Shown here piece after piece: positions 39,362-47,316 of a stretch of DNA of 64,000 nucleotides. The first letter of the stretch is position 1. Every line of letters starts with the position of its first letter. The stretch is taken from NCBI GenBank assembly GCA_905234495.1, contig CAJOHE010000004.1:38319-102318 (forward strand). The letters run 5' to 3'. A model generated the notes under the pieces. It was not told where the DNA came from. It worked only from the letters and a program-made list of their open reading frames with translations, and searched no databases. Made by a program: the position numbers and the translations under genes. This DNA comes from an uncultured Eubacterium sp. Lineage in GTDB: Bacteria > Bacillota > Clostridia > Oscillospirales > Acutalibacteraceae.

Positions 39362-41566
39362 ATGATTAATTTAACGATTAACGGACAAAAGATTACTGCC
39401 CCCGAAGGCAGCACGGTTCTTGAGGCTGCAAGAGCAAACGGAATATACATCCCCACGCTTTGCTACGACGAAGCCGTTGAGGTTTACGGCGCGTGCGGGC
39501 TCTGCGTTGTTGAGGCTGAGGGCGTTCCGAAGCTTCTGCGCTCATGCTCGGCAAAGGTTACGGAAGGTATGGTTGTAAACACCGAGAGCGAGAGAGTTGT
39601 GAAGTCGAGAAAAATCGCGATGGAACTTCTTATGTCGGCTCACGACGGCGACTGTATCGCGCCCTGCCAGCTTGCCTGCCCCGCAAACACCGACTGTCAG
39701 GGCTACGTCGGTCTTATCGCAAACGGCGAATTTGACGCGGCGTTAAAGCTCATCAAAAACAGGATTCCGCTTCCGGCGGCAATCGGCAGAGTTTGCCCCC
39801 ACCCCTGCGAGAAAGCGTGCAGAAGGCAGAAGGTTGAGGAACCCATCAGTATCGCTCAGCTCAAATTCTTTGCAGCTGATATCGACCTCAAGGGCGAGAG
39901 CTATATCCCCGAATGTGCCGAGGACACTGGCAGGAAGGTTGCCATTGTCGGCGGCGGCCCCGGCGGACTTACCGCGGCTTACTACCTTCGTCAGCTCGGC
40001 CACGAGGTAACGGTTTTTGATATGATGGATAAAATGGGCGGTATGCTTCGCTACGGTATTCCCGAGTACAGACTGCCCAAGAAAATCCTCGACGCTGAGA
40101 TTTCACTCATAGAAAAGCTCGGCGTGAGAATGGTAAATAACGTAAAGCTCGGCAGAGAGATTACGATTGATATGCTCAAGTCGGTAAACGACGCGGTTAT
40201 TCTTGCACCCGGCGCGTGGAAGTCAAGTCCGATGCGCGTAAAGGGCGAGGACGCCGAGGGCGTATACGGCGGCATTGATTTCCTTCGCAGCGTAATTCAG
40301 GGCAATCCCGTTGAAATCGGCGATAAGGTTGCAGTCTGCGGCGGCGGTAACACCGCTATGGACGCCTGCCGCACCGCGGTTCGTCTCGGCGCAAAGGAAG
40401 TTTACGTAATCTACCGCCGTACCGAGGCAGAGATGCCCGCCGAAGAGATTGAAATCAAAGAGTCGAAGGAAGAGGGCGTTATCTATAAATTCCTCACAAA
40501 CCCGACCGAGATTCATTCAGAAAACGGTAAGGTTTCGGGTATGACGCTTCAGCTTATGGAACTCGGCGAGCCCGACGCGAGCGGCAGAAGAAGGCCCGTT
40601 CCGATTGAGGGAAAGACCGAGTATCTTGCGCTTGACAGCGTAATTATGGCAATCGGTCAGAAGCTTGACACGACCGATTTCACCGAGCTTGAACTCACCG
40701 ACAGGGGCAACATCCTTGCGGACGAGGAAATGTTTACAACAAGCATCGACGGCGTTTTCGCAGTCGGCGACGCGACGAACAAGGGCGCTTCAATCGCTAT
40801 CGAGGCAATCGGCGAGGCAGACCGCTGTGTTAAGATTGTTGACGCTTACCTCAAGGGCGTCAAGGCGGACGTTGAGCATCCCTTCCTCAGTAAGCGCGAC
40901 GACGACACGGTCGACGTTTCCGACCGCGAGGTTAAGCCGAGGACAAACGCTCAGGTGCTTCCCGCCGAGGTCAGAAAGAACAGCTTTGACGAGGTTTCGC
41001 TCGGTCTCACCGTTGAAGAGGCAAAGAGAGAGGCGGACCGCTGCCTGGAGTGCGGCTGCCGCGAATACTTCAAGTGCAAGCTTCTGAACGTTGCTCAGCG
41101 CTACGAGATTCACCCCGAGCGCTTTGCAGGCGAGATGCCCCAGAAATACAACCACGACGAAAACTCGTTTATCGAGCGCAACAATTCAAAGTGTATCCTC
41201 TGCGGTCTGTGCGTGCGTTCGTGCCGCGAGGTTATGGATATTCACGCGATAGGACTTGTTGGCAGAGGCTTCACGACGGACGTTTCGCCCGCGTTCTCGC
41301 TTCCGCTTGACAAGACAAACTGCACCAACTGCGGACTTTGCGTAAAGCTCTGCCCGACGGGCGCGCTCACCGAAAAGTCAACCCTCAGAAAGCAGGTTCC
41401 GCTCAACGAGCAGTATTCGGCTGATAAGGTTGAGCTTGACGGCAAGGAATGCAGCGTTCTCGTTTCGCGCTACAACGGCAAGGTTATGAGGGTTATCCCC
41501 AACGACGAAAACGCCCGCAGCGTTGACCGCGACAGACTGACTGAAAAGGTAATAAACAATGGATAA
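39362..41566 (+). CDS. NADPH-binding flavoprotein fused to 2Fe-2S and 4Fe-4S domains (StnC/NfnB-like)
   Basis: 734 residues in four parts. An N-terminal NuoG-type 2Fe-2S domain (CYDEAVEVYGACGLC...RSC) is followed by a GltD/NfnB N-terminal cluster domain (CQLACPANTDC, CPHPCEKAC). An FAD/NADPH oxidoreductase follows (GGGPGGLTAAYYL at about 196; NADPH loop CGGGNTAMDACR at about 330). The last part has iron-sulfur ligands (CLECGC, CILCGLCVRSC, CTNCGLCVKLC). With the two upstream subunits it matches the plan of the Sporomusa Stn complex, an electron-bifurcating NADH/ferredoxin:NADP+ transhydrogenase. A subunit of a hydrogenase or formate dehydrogenase complex is the alternative. Confidence 0.9.
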   Translation: MINLTINGQKITAPEGSTVLEAARANGIYIPTLCYDEAVEVYGACGLCVVEAEGVPKLLRSCSAKVTEGMVVNTESERVVKSRKIAMELLMSAHDGDCIAPCQLACPANTDCQGYVGLIANGEFDAALKLIKNRIPLPAAIGRVCPHPCEKACRRQKVEEPISIAQLKFFAADIDLKGESYIPECAEDTGRKVAIVGGGPGGLTAAYYLRQLGHEVTVFDMMDKMGGMLRYGIPEYRLPKKILDAEISLIEKLGVRMVNNVKLGREITIDMLKSVNDAVILAPGAWKSSPMRVKGEDAEGVYGGIDFLRSVIQGNPVEIGDKVAVCGGGNTAMDACRTAVRLGAKEVYVIYRRTEAEMPAEEIEIKESKEEGVIYKFLTNPTEIHSENGKVSGMTLQLMELGEPDASGRRRPVPIEGKTEYLALDSVIMAIGQKLDTTDFTELELTDRGNILADEEMFTTSIDGVFAVGDATNKGASIAIEAIGEADRCVKIVDAYLKGVKADVEHPFLSKRDDDTVDVSDREVKPRTNAQVLPAEVRKNSFDEVSLGLTVEEAKREADRCLECGCREYFKCKLLNVAQRYEIHPERFAGEMPQKYNHDENSFIERNNSKCILCGLCVRSCREVMDIHAIGLVGRGFTTDVSPAFSLPLDKTNCTNCGLCVKLCPTGALTEKSTLRKQVPLNEQYSADKVELDGKECSVLVSRYNGKVMRVIPNDENARSVDRDRLTEKVINNG

Positions 41567-42227
41567 ATTCAAGGTTATAGAAATAAAAAAGAGCGTGTTT
41601 GAAAACAACGACCGCGAGGCTGACAGGCTGAGGGAAGAGCTTAAAAAGGAAAAAACCTTCCTCTTAAACCTTATGTCTTCCCCCGGCTCGGGCAAGACCA
41701 CGACTCTCAGGGCAACGCTTTCCCGCCTTAAGGACGAGATGAAAATAGGCGTTATGGAAGCGGATATCGACAGCGACGTTGACGCCAAGGCAATCGCCGA
41801 GGCGGGCGTTCGCTCAATCCAGCTTCACACGGGCGGAATGTGCCACCTCGACGCGGGTATGACCGAGCAGGGTTTGAAGGAATTCGGCACGGAAGAGCTC
41901 GACCTCGTTGTGCTTGAAAACGTCGGAAATCTCGTTTGCCCCGCCGAATTCGACACGGGCGCGAGCAAGAACGCGATGATTCTCTCGGTTCCCGAGGGCG
42001 ACGACAAGCCGCTCAAATATCCGCTGATGTTCACGGTTGCCGACGTCGTTCTCATCAATAAGATTGACACAAAGTCCGTCTTTGATTTTGACGACGAAGC
42101 GGTTGTTGAAAGAATCAAAAAGCTCAACCCCGCAGCAGAGATATTCTTTATCTCGGCAAAAACGGGCGAGGGAATTGACGCGTGGTGCGACTGGCTCAGA
42201 AAAGAAGTCGCAGCGTGGAACGGATAA
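41559..42227 (+). CDS. hypB: Nickel insertion GTPase HypB
   Basis: A 222-residue SIMIBI-class GTPase. P-loop SPGSGKT is at 41-47, the metal-site Cys95-His96 is in GGMCHLD, and the G4 motif NKID is near 168. There is no N-terminal His-rich storage stretch and no N-terminal CxxCGC motif. HypB works with HypA to deliver nickel to NiFe hydrogenase, and in some bacteria to urease. It overlaps the NfnB-like gene by eight bases, so it belongs to the redox operon. hypA is 20 kb away at 62187, and no hypCDEF or hydrogenase large subunit is in the window. Confidence 0.93.
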   Translation: MDKFKVIEIKKSVFENNDREADRLREELKKEKTFLLNLMSSPGSGKTTTLRATLSRLKDEMKIGVMEADIDSDVDAKAIAEAGVRSIQLHTGGMCHLDAGMTEQGLKEFGTEELDLVVLENVGNLVCPAEFDTGASKNAMILSVPEGDDKPLKYPLMFTVADVVLINKIDTKSVFDFDDEAVVERIKKLNPAAEIFFISAKTGEGIDAWCDWLRKEVAAWNG

Positions 42228-42229
42228 AC

Positions 42230-42263
42230 AAAAAGCAGTACACGGTTTGTGTACTGCTTTTTT
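42230..42263 (+). terminator. Terminator of the Stn-like/hypB operon
   Basis: Stem AAAAGCAGTACAC/GTGTACTGCTTTT with a GGTTT loop and a T-run, directly after the hypB stop. Confidence 0.88.
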
Positions 42264-42509
42264 CAATTCGGAATTCGGAAAGCGGAATTCGGAATTATCG
42301 GTCACTCGCTGCGCTCGGGCAATAAAGAACTATCGGCAACAAATTGTAGGGTGCGATGCCTACATCGCACCGAGAGCGTCAATTTTTCAGCGATATATTT
42401 GCTTCGCAAATGCGATATTATGCTCTGCGAGCATAGCGATATGTTGCTACGCAACGCGATATGCAAGCTGAGCTTGCGTTTCGGTCACTCGCTGCGCTCG
42501 GGCAATAAG
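42264..42509. repeat. Composite repeat block with GCGATAT-hairpin array
   Basis: In order: a GAATTCGG-type tail (42266-42297), TCACTCGCTGCGCTCGGGCAATAA (near 42299-42325), a family C hairpin (42344-42371), and four GCGATAT units at 42390, 42412, 42436 and 42456. Each unit is followed by a different hairpin: ATTTGCTTCGCAAAT, TATGCTCTGCGAGCATA, GTTGCTACGCAAC, GCAAGCTGAGCTTGC. A second TCACTCGCTGCGCTCGGG copy lies near 42482-42508. Confidence 0.85.
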
Positions 42510-42511
42510 TT

Positions 42512-43243
42512 TTATTCGTCATCTTTTTTGCTTTTCTCTTCCGTTAAAACTTCGAGATAGCCGGCGGTAATGATACCCGAAGGCAGAGCAATTATTGCCA
42601 CGCCCACAAAGGCTGAAAGCATGGTGAACATTCTGCCCACCGTTGAAACGGGTATAATATCGCCGTAGCCCACGCTGGTCAAAGATATTCCCGCCCAGTA
42701 AACTGCTTCAAAGAAATTATTGAATGTGCCGGGCTCAATATTGAACATTATTATTGCCGTAAAAAACACATAAAAAAGAGCCATTGACAGAACAGCCATT
42801 AACGATTTGGTCTGTCTGTTTAATACTTTTATAAGTCTTCTGATATTTGTAGAATATCGGAAAATCTTTAAACTTCTAAACACTTTGAGAGTTCTGATAA
42901 TTCTCAGCAATCTCAGCGCCTTGAAGCCTGCGTTAATCGGAATTAACGACGGCAGGATTGACAGCAAATCAACAATAGCCATAGGCTGAAACGGATACAA
43001 AAAATAAGATTTAACGCCCTTGTTCAGCTTTTGCTTTGCAGTTAACAGTCTTAATAAATAATCAAGAATAAAGATTACTACCGTAACGTGGTCGATTATC
43101 GTAAATACGGGCTTATCGGATTTTGTCACAAGAGGAATCATACTTGCAACAATGCTCACAAGCATTATGCAGTCGTAAACGGAACTAAATTTAGAGCCGT
43201 CCTCGTCGGAAGGCTCGATGATTTCATAGATTTTATCTATCAT
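42512..43243 (-). CDS. Voltage-gated-type potassium channel
   Basis: A 243-residue, six-transmembrane ion channel. The S4-like segment has regularly spaced Arg/Lys (ALRLLRIIRTLKVFRSLKIFR), and the pore loop carries the K+ selectivity filter TSVGYGD, followed by S6. The start at 43243 (MIDKIYEI) has GGAG eight bases upstream; the longer frame to 43279 lacks support. There is no C-terminal ligand domain (RCK or cyclic-nucleotide). It probably sets membrane potential or K+ flux. Single-gene transcript. Confidence 0.93.
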   Translation of the reverse strand: MIDKIYEIIEPSDEDGSKFSSVYDCIMLVSIVASMIPLVTKSDKPVFTIIDHVTVVIFILDYLLRLLTAKQKLNKGVKSYFLYPFQPMAIVDLLSILPSLIPINAGFKALRLLRIIRTLKVFRSLKIFRYSTNIRRLIKVLNRQTKSLMAVLSMALFYVFFTAIIMFNIEPGTFNNFFEAVYWAGISLTSVGYGDIIPVSTVGRMFTMLSAFVGVAIIALPSGIITAGYLEVLTEEKSKKDDE

Positions 43244-43297
43244 ATGTATATCTCCAAAAGTAGGGGAGGGTTTCCACACCCTCCCGATATTTGACGT

Positions 43298-44125
43298 TTA
43301 TTTTGCTGTAAGCGAAATGTGAGCACCGTGTATTTCAATAAACCAACCGTCTGGCACTTCAATTTCATCTTCACCGTCTACGGCAAGAACAACAATATCG
43401 CCGGCGTTGGTATACTCGTCATAGCCGGTTTCGTTATTTTTTGCAAAGCCTTCATAAACTGAAACCTGTGTAGGATTACTCCCGAGATTTTTTACAGTAT
43501 ATTTCCCTGCTGGAACATAATAAACAATAAGGTGCTCTTCTAAATCTGTCCCTTCGCTCATTATGATTTCTTTTCCGTAGTCGCCCAATTCGCCATCTAT
43601 AAGTTCAATAGATGCTGTTTCGGCAGTTTCTTCCGTTGTTGCAACAACAGTTGTTTCAGGCTGTGCGGTTGTGCTTTCGGTGGTCGTGGAAGAGTCGCTA
43701 CCTCCACCGGCTAATCCGATAATCAAATAAATAATCCACGCAGCAGCGATGATGCCGTATTTAAGGATGTTGTTCATATCCTTTTTGCGAACTAAAATAA
43801 TTGTGAGAGGCAAGGGAAAAATGAATATCCAGCCAAGAACCCAAAGCCAGGTTTTCTTTTTCTTAGGTGTTTCTGTGGTCTGCCAAGTATAACCGCAGTC
43901 CTTACAAAAACCGACTGTTTGATGAATAACCTGTTTTGAATTTTTGCCTCTTACTTCGCCTTGATTTTCTCGTTTAAAAGTAATGTTAGTGCTACCGCAG
44001 GAAGGACATCCTGCCATATTTAATTGTTCCTGTTCTCTCTGCATTTGAACAGTAATTTGTGAGCCACAGAACTCACAGAAATTTGAATTGCCGTTTATTT
44101 CGGCTCCGCAGTTTGGACATTTCAT
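43298..44125 (-). CDS. Double zinc-ribbon membrane protein of unknown function
   Basis: 275 residues. The N-terminal cytoplasmic zinc ribbons have CPNCG...CEFCG (3-20) and CPSCG...CKDCGYTW (about 38-70). Two close transmembrane helices follow (about 90-135), then a Thr/Ser/Glu-rich linker and an exported beta-rich domain of about 90 residues (LIDGELGDYGKEIIMSEGTDLEEH...). The start at 44125 has AAGGGG eight bases upstream. Similar proteins are common in Clostridia without known function. No operon partner. Confidence 0.78.
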   Translation of the reverse strand: MKCPNCGAEINGNSNFCEFCGSQITVQMQREQEQLNMAGCPSCGSTNITFKRENQGEVRGKNSKQVIHQTVGFCKDCGYTWQTTETPKKKKTWLWVLGWIFIFPLPLTIILVRKKDMNNILKYGIIAAAWIIYLIIGLAGGGSDSSTTTESTTAQPETTVVATTEETAETASIELIDGELGDYGKEIIMSEGTDLEEHLIVYYVPAGKYTVKNLGSNPTQVSVYEGFAKNNETGYDEYTNAGDIVVLAVDGEDEIEVPDGWFIEIHGAHISLTAK

Positions 44126-44193
44126 AATATTAACCCCTTTCAAATAAAAAAGCGCACAGCAGAGCTGTACGCCAAAAACGCAGCTCAACTGTC

Positions 44194-44314
44194 GCCAAAC
44201 ATCTCACATAATACACTACGGTAAAGTATGCAATTCAGAGCATGCATTTTTATCAAAATGATAAAAATAGCATACTTCACCCGTAGCAAAATATTCATTT
44301 ATGAGATATTTGGC
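44194..44314. repeat. 121-nt near-palindrome (MITE-like)
   Basis: Ends GCCAAACATCTCA and TGAGATATTTGGC are inverted copies. Inside, CTACGG-AAGTATGC pairs with GCATACTT-CCGTAG, and ATTTTTATCA with TGATAAAAAT. The arms are interrupted by small bulges. It encodes no protein and lies upstream of the zinc-ribbon gene. Confidence 0.75.
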
Positions 44315-44363
44315 AAATTTATTCTATCATTTTTGCCTTATATAGTCAAGAATTTGAAAACAC

Positions 44364-44392
44364 AAAAGCAGTTCACAAGGTGAACTGCTTTT
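44364..44392 (-). terminator. Terminator after the PrsW-like gene
   Basis: Stem AAAAGCAGTTCAC/GTGAACTGCTTTT with an AAG loop. On the minus strand TTTTGTGTTTT follows; on the plus strand TTTTTT follows, so it can act both ways. Confidence 0.8.
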
Positions 44393-44417
44393 TTAATTCC
44401 GAATTCCGCTTTCCGAA

Positions 44418-45560
44418 TTACGAATTATTATTGGGGTTATAGTAAAACGGGTTGTCGGGGTTGGTGGGCTGGTAGAAGAACGGGTTCTGCGGCTGAGGCT
44501 GATACTGCGGCTGGGGCGGTGCCTGCGAGGGATACTGCGGGGGCGCCTGATACTGCGGCGGGTACACGGGCATCTGCTGATACTGCGGTGTGTACTGCGC
44601 GTACTGGTACTGATACTGGTACTGCCACATTCTTGCCGCTTCTTCCTGCCTTCTCTCCTCCTCTTTCTGCTGAGTTGCAACGGCAACCGCCTCGCTCACC
44701 TTGAGGTTTGAATAGGTCGGCACGACCGATTTTGAGCTGACAACGCCGATGAGCTCGGGATATTTCGAGCAGAGGATGAGGGGCACGAGGCTGTAGTCCT
44801 CAAGGTCGGCTTTCGACATTTTTCTGATTCTGCCGAAGCAGATTATGTAAAGCGCAACCATCATCGTGAGAACCGCGAGAACGAGAAGAACGCTCTCAAC
44901 CGTCAGGCAGAAATCGTAGAAGCCGTGAACGATTACGGGGACAACGAGCGAAAGCACGAGGTAGCCCTTATACCTGAATCTTGGCTCGCGTCTTACGATG
45001 AGCCCGTTTCGCGCATAGCCTTCCTCAGCTTTGTCGGCGAGCTTGAAGAGGTGCCACATACTGTAGTAATAGCCCATAAACACGGCAAAGAACATATGCC
45101 CCGGAACAGCCATAACCGCCCTTGTGAGAGCCACGGTCACGCCGCCTTCAAAGACGTAGAGTATGTTTTCGAGAGTGGCAAAGCCGAGGGATACGAAGAC
45201 GGCGTAAATCATTCCGTCAAAGAGCTCGTCGAAATGCCTGCTGTTTTTTGTGACGATGAACATAAAGAGGAACTTGAAGCCCTCTTCAATCAGCGCAACG
45301 CCGAAGAAATTTGTGAAAAAAGCCCAGAGGATAAAGCGCAAGCCGCCCGTTTCGTACGAGAAATCCTCGGTTGCGCCGAACACGGAATCAATTCCCGCGC
45401 CGACTATGTACTCGGCTATAACCGTCGGTATCGAGGCTGCCGCGCCGAGAAAGAAAAGTCCGACGAGAAGCCCCGTGGGTTCCTTTTTGCCCTTGTCCTT
45501 ATTCCAGATGTAGTAAAGCAGTCCGGCAGCGGGCGCCACCGCAAGCAGAAGTAAATACAT
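44418..45560 (-). CDS. PrsW-family intramembrane metalloprotease with Pro/Gln/Tyr-rich tail
   Basis: A 380-residue membrane protein with about eight transmembrane helices. PrsW motifs are visible: IEEGFKFLFMF (the EExxxK motif), GFATLENILY and PGHMFFAVFMGYYY, plus VHGFYDF near residue 215. PrsW cleaves anti-sigma factors in Bacillus; no anti-sigma gene is nearby. The last 65 residues are a Gln/Pro/Tyr-rich repeat (YQYQYQYAQYTPQYQQ...). The stop codon lies in a GAATTCGG-type repeat tail, so the final residues NNNS may come from that repeat. AGGAG precedes the ATG. Confidence 0.88.
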   Translation of the reverse strand: MYLLLLAVAPAAGLLYYIWNKDKGKKEPTGLLVGLFFLGAAASIPTVIAEYIVGAGIDSVFGATEDFSYETGGLRFILWAFFTNFFGVALIEEGFKFLFMFIVTKNSRHFDELFDGMIYAVFVSLGFATLENILYVFEGGVTVALTRAVMAVPGHMFFAVFMGYYYSMWHLFKLADKAEEGYARNGLIVRREPRFRYKGYLVLSLVVPVIVHGFYDFCLTVESVLLVLAVLTMMVALYIICFGRIRKMSKADLEDYSLVPLILCSKYPELIGVVSSKSVVPTYSNLKVSEAVAVATQQKEEERRQEEAARMWQYQYQYQYAQYTPQYQQMPVYPPQYQAPPQYPSQAPPQPQYQPQPQNPFFYQPTNPDNPFYYNPNNNS

Positions 45561-45569
45561 AATATTCTC

Positions 45570-46277
45570 CTATTTATATATCCTTACGCCGAGGACGGCG
45601 CGGTTTTTCTTTGTCGTTCTGATTTGCGAGCAGGGCTGAAACCTGCCGAAGCCCCTGACCGAAACGATGTCGCCCTCTTTAATTATATGCGACGGATTTG
45701 AGCAGAGGCGCGCATTTACAAAAACGCGGTCTGCGGCGAAAAGCTCGCTGCACGATTTGCGCGAAAGCTTATACACCGCGGCAACGAGAACGTCAGCCCT
45801 CAGCGAGCTCACGTTGATTTCGCCTTCCTCGGGCTCGGTTACGGCGCCTTCGGGAAGCGCGTCGATTACGCTGCATTTCACCGTGGTGTGCTTAACCCTG
45901 CTGAGATTAGAGCAGATATATTCCGAAATCGTTTCAAGGCAGAAGAGATACGCCGCGTTGTCCTTAATCAGTATATCGCCGAGAAGCTCTCTCTTTATGC
46001 CAAGATTCATCAGCGCGCCGAGAAAATCACGGTGCGAAAGCTTGTCGGCAAATTTCGGCGCGGCGGGTTTAATCTCAACGATGTCAATCGGATATTCCGC
46101 CCACTCGCCGAAGGACGCGACGATTCTTTCCGCGCCCTCGTAGCCGCCCCAGCAGCCGTGGGGAAGGTATAAGCCGTTAAGCTCGCTCTGTTCGTCGAGA
46201 TTGAGAAAATCGGTGAACACCGTGTACTGCTTTTCGGCGGCTCTGTTATAAAGTTCGTGAAATCTTTTTGCGTCCAT
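45570..46277 (-). CDS. ylmH: YlmH-type S4 RNA-binding protein
   Basis: A 235-residue protein with the conserved core KLSHRDFLGALMNLGIKRELLGDILI (about 78-105) and a C-terminal S4 domain (about 160-235, KLSRKSCSELFAADRVFVNA...GDIVSVRGFGRF). In Bacillus YlmH acts on 50S subunits carrying stalled peptidyl-tRNA in ribosome quality control. It is usually near sepF/divIVA in the ylm cluster, but here it stands between a PrsW gene and a hypothetical gene. There is no clear ribosome site: a terminator stem lies 13 bases before the ATG. Confidence 0.88.
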   Translation of the reverse strand: MDAKRFHELYNRAAEKQYTVFTDFLNLDEQSELNGLYLPHGCWGGYEGAERIVASFGEWAEYPIDIVEIKPAAPKFADKLSHRDFLGALMNLGIKRELLGDILIKDNAAYLFCLETISEYICSNLSRVKHTTVKCSVIDALPEGAVTEPEEGEINVSSLRADVLVAAVYKLSRKSCSELFAADRVFVNARLCSNPSHIIKEGDIVSVRGFGRFQPCSQIRTTKKNRAVLGVRIYK

Positions 46278-46289
46278 ATCAAAACAAAC

Positions 46290-46309
46290 GGGGCAGGATA
46301 ACCTGCCCC
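46290..46309 (-). terminator. Terminator between the 46325 gene and ylmH
   Basis: Stem GGGGCAGG-ATAA-CCTGCCCC; on the minus strand GTTTGTTTTG follows. It ends 12 nt before the ylmH start. Confidence 0.75.
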
Positions 46310-46324
46310 TGACTTTTCGTTAAA

Positions 46325-47236
46325 TTACTTTACCTTAGCGCCCTTTGTGTTCATAAGATATTCGTCCGAAGCCGGGAAGTGAATATCGTAGTTTACAAGA
46401 AGGGTAGCCGACTTATCCTTAAGTACTGCAACGCTTGCGTGAGAAACCGCAATATGAGCTTCCATATGATAATCAGCTGTCGTTACAAGACCCGACGTTG
46501 TGTCGATAGTAACGGTTGCATAGCCGCCCTGATAGTTTACAACGCAGTTTTCAGCGGTCGTTCCGCTTGCCCAGCTGAGAACGGAAATGCTGTCAACGGT
46601 TTCGTCGATAGCGCCGAGGGTTGTGAAGAGATGGCCCTGAGCGTCTGCGCCCTTGTGGGACATATTTACCATAACGGGCTGAATCTGAAGGGTGATTGTG
46701 CCGTCGCCGTTGTCCTTAACGTTAGCCGCAAGAACGTCCTCTGCGGTAAGGCGAGAGGTTGTGAGCGGTGCGCCCTCTTCGTCAACGTCGAGATTCGGGT
46801 CCCTGTTTTCGCAGGGTGAAAGACCGTTGAGACCGGGTGAATAAAGTCCGCCAACTACGCCGGGAACAAGGTTGTTAATCATACTGTTTTCCTTGCCCTC
46901 AATCATAATGTTTGTAACCTCGAGTGATTCCTCGCCGAGAAGTGAATACCAGACTGCGGTGTTGCCCTGGTCGTCGATATACTCTCTGGTTTCGCCCTTA
47001 GTCTTGTCGTAGGCTGCATTGTAATATGCAACAACGTCGTCGATTGAAGCGAAGCTTACACCGCCGTATGTGCCGGCAGCAAACTCGTCGATAACAGCAA
47101 CGTCTTCTTCTGTAGCGCCGCCATCGTCAACAACCTTTTCGGGTCTGCTGATGAGGAAGATGTTTACGCCCAGAACGATTACAAGAACTACGCACAAAAA
47201 TATGTTAAACTTTGTGAGCTTTGACTTCTGTTTCAT
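46325..47236 (-). CDS. Exported protein of unknown function
   Basis: 303 residues: a basic N terminus and one hydrophobic helix (about 9-29, FNIFLCVVLVIVLGVNIFLI), then an acidic exported domain of about 270 residues. I recognise no family. The domain includes TYGGVSFASIDDVVAYYNAAYDKTKGE and a C-terminal beta-rich half ending DIHFPASDEYLMNTKGAKVK. It is probably membrane-anchored and outside the cell. AAGGGG precedes the ATG; a terminator follows the stop. The Na/phosphate transporter is the upstream neighbour. Confidence 0.7.
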   Translation of the reverse strand: MKQKSKLTKFNIFLCVVLVIVLGVNIFLISRPEKVVDDGGATEEDVAVIDEFAAGTYGGVSFASIDDVVAYYNAAYDKTKGETREYIDDQGNTAVWYSLLGEESLEVTNIMIEGKENSMINNLVPGVVGGLYSPGLNGLSPCENRDPNLDVDEEGAPLTTSRLTAEDVLAANVKDNGDGTITLQIQPVMVNMSHKGADAQGHLFTTLGAIDETVDSISVLSWASGTTAENCVVNYQGGYATVTIDTTSGLVTTADYHMEAHIAVSHASVAVLKDKSATLLVNYDIHFPASDEYLMNTKGAKVK

Positions 47237-47316
47237 ATTTCTAATCCCCTTTTAACAGATTATTACTTCTATATAATATACTAAAAGAATGCAATTTTCA
47301 ATACTTTTTGTATTTT

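Noticed and set aside
42390..42477. GCGATAT array as a CRISPR
   Set aside because: The repeat is only 7 nt, the intervening sequences are perfect palindromes, and no cas gene is present.
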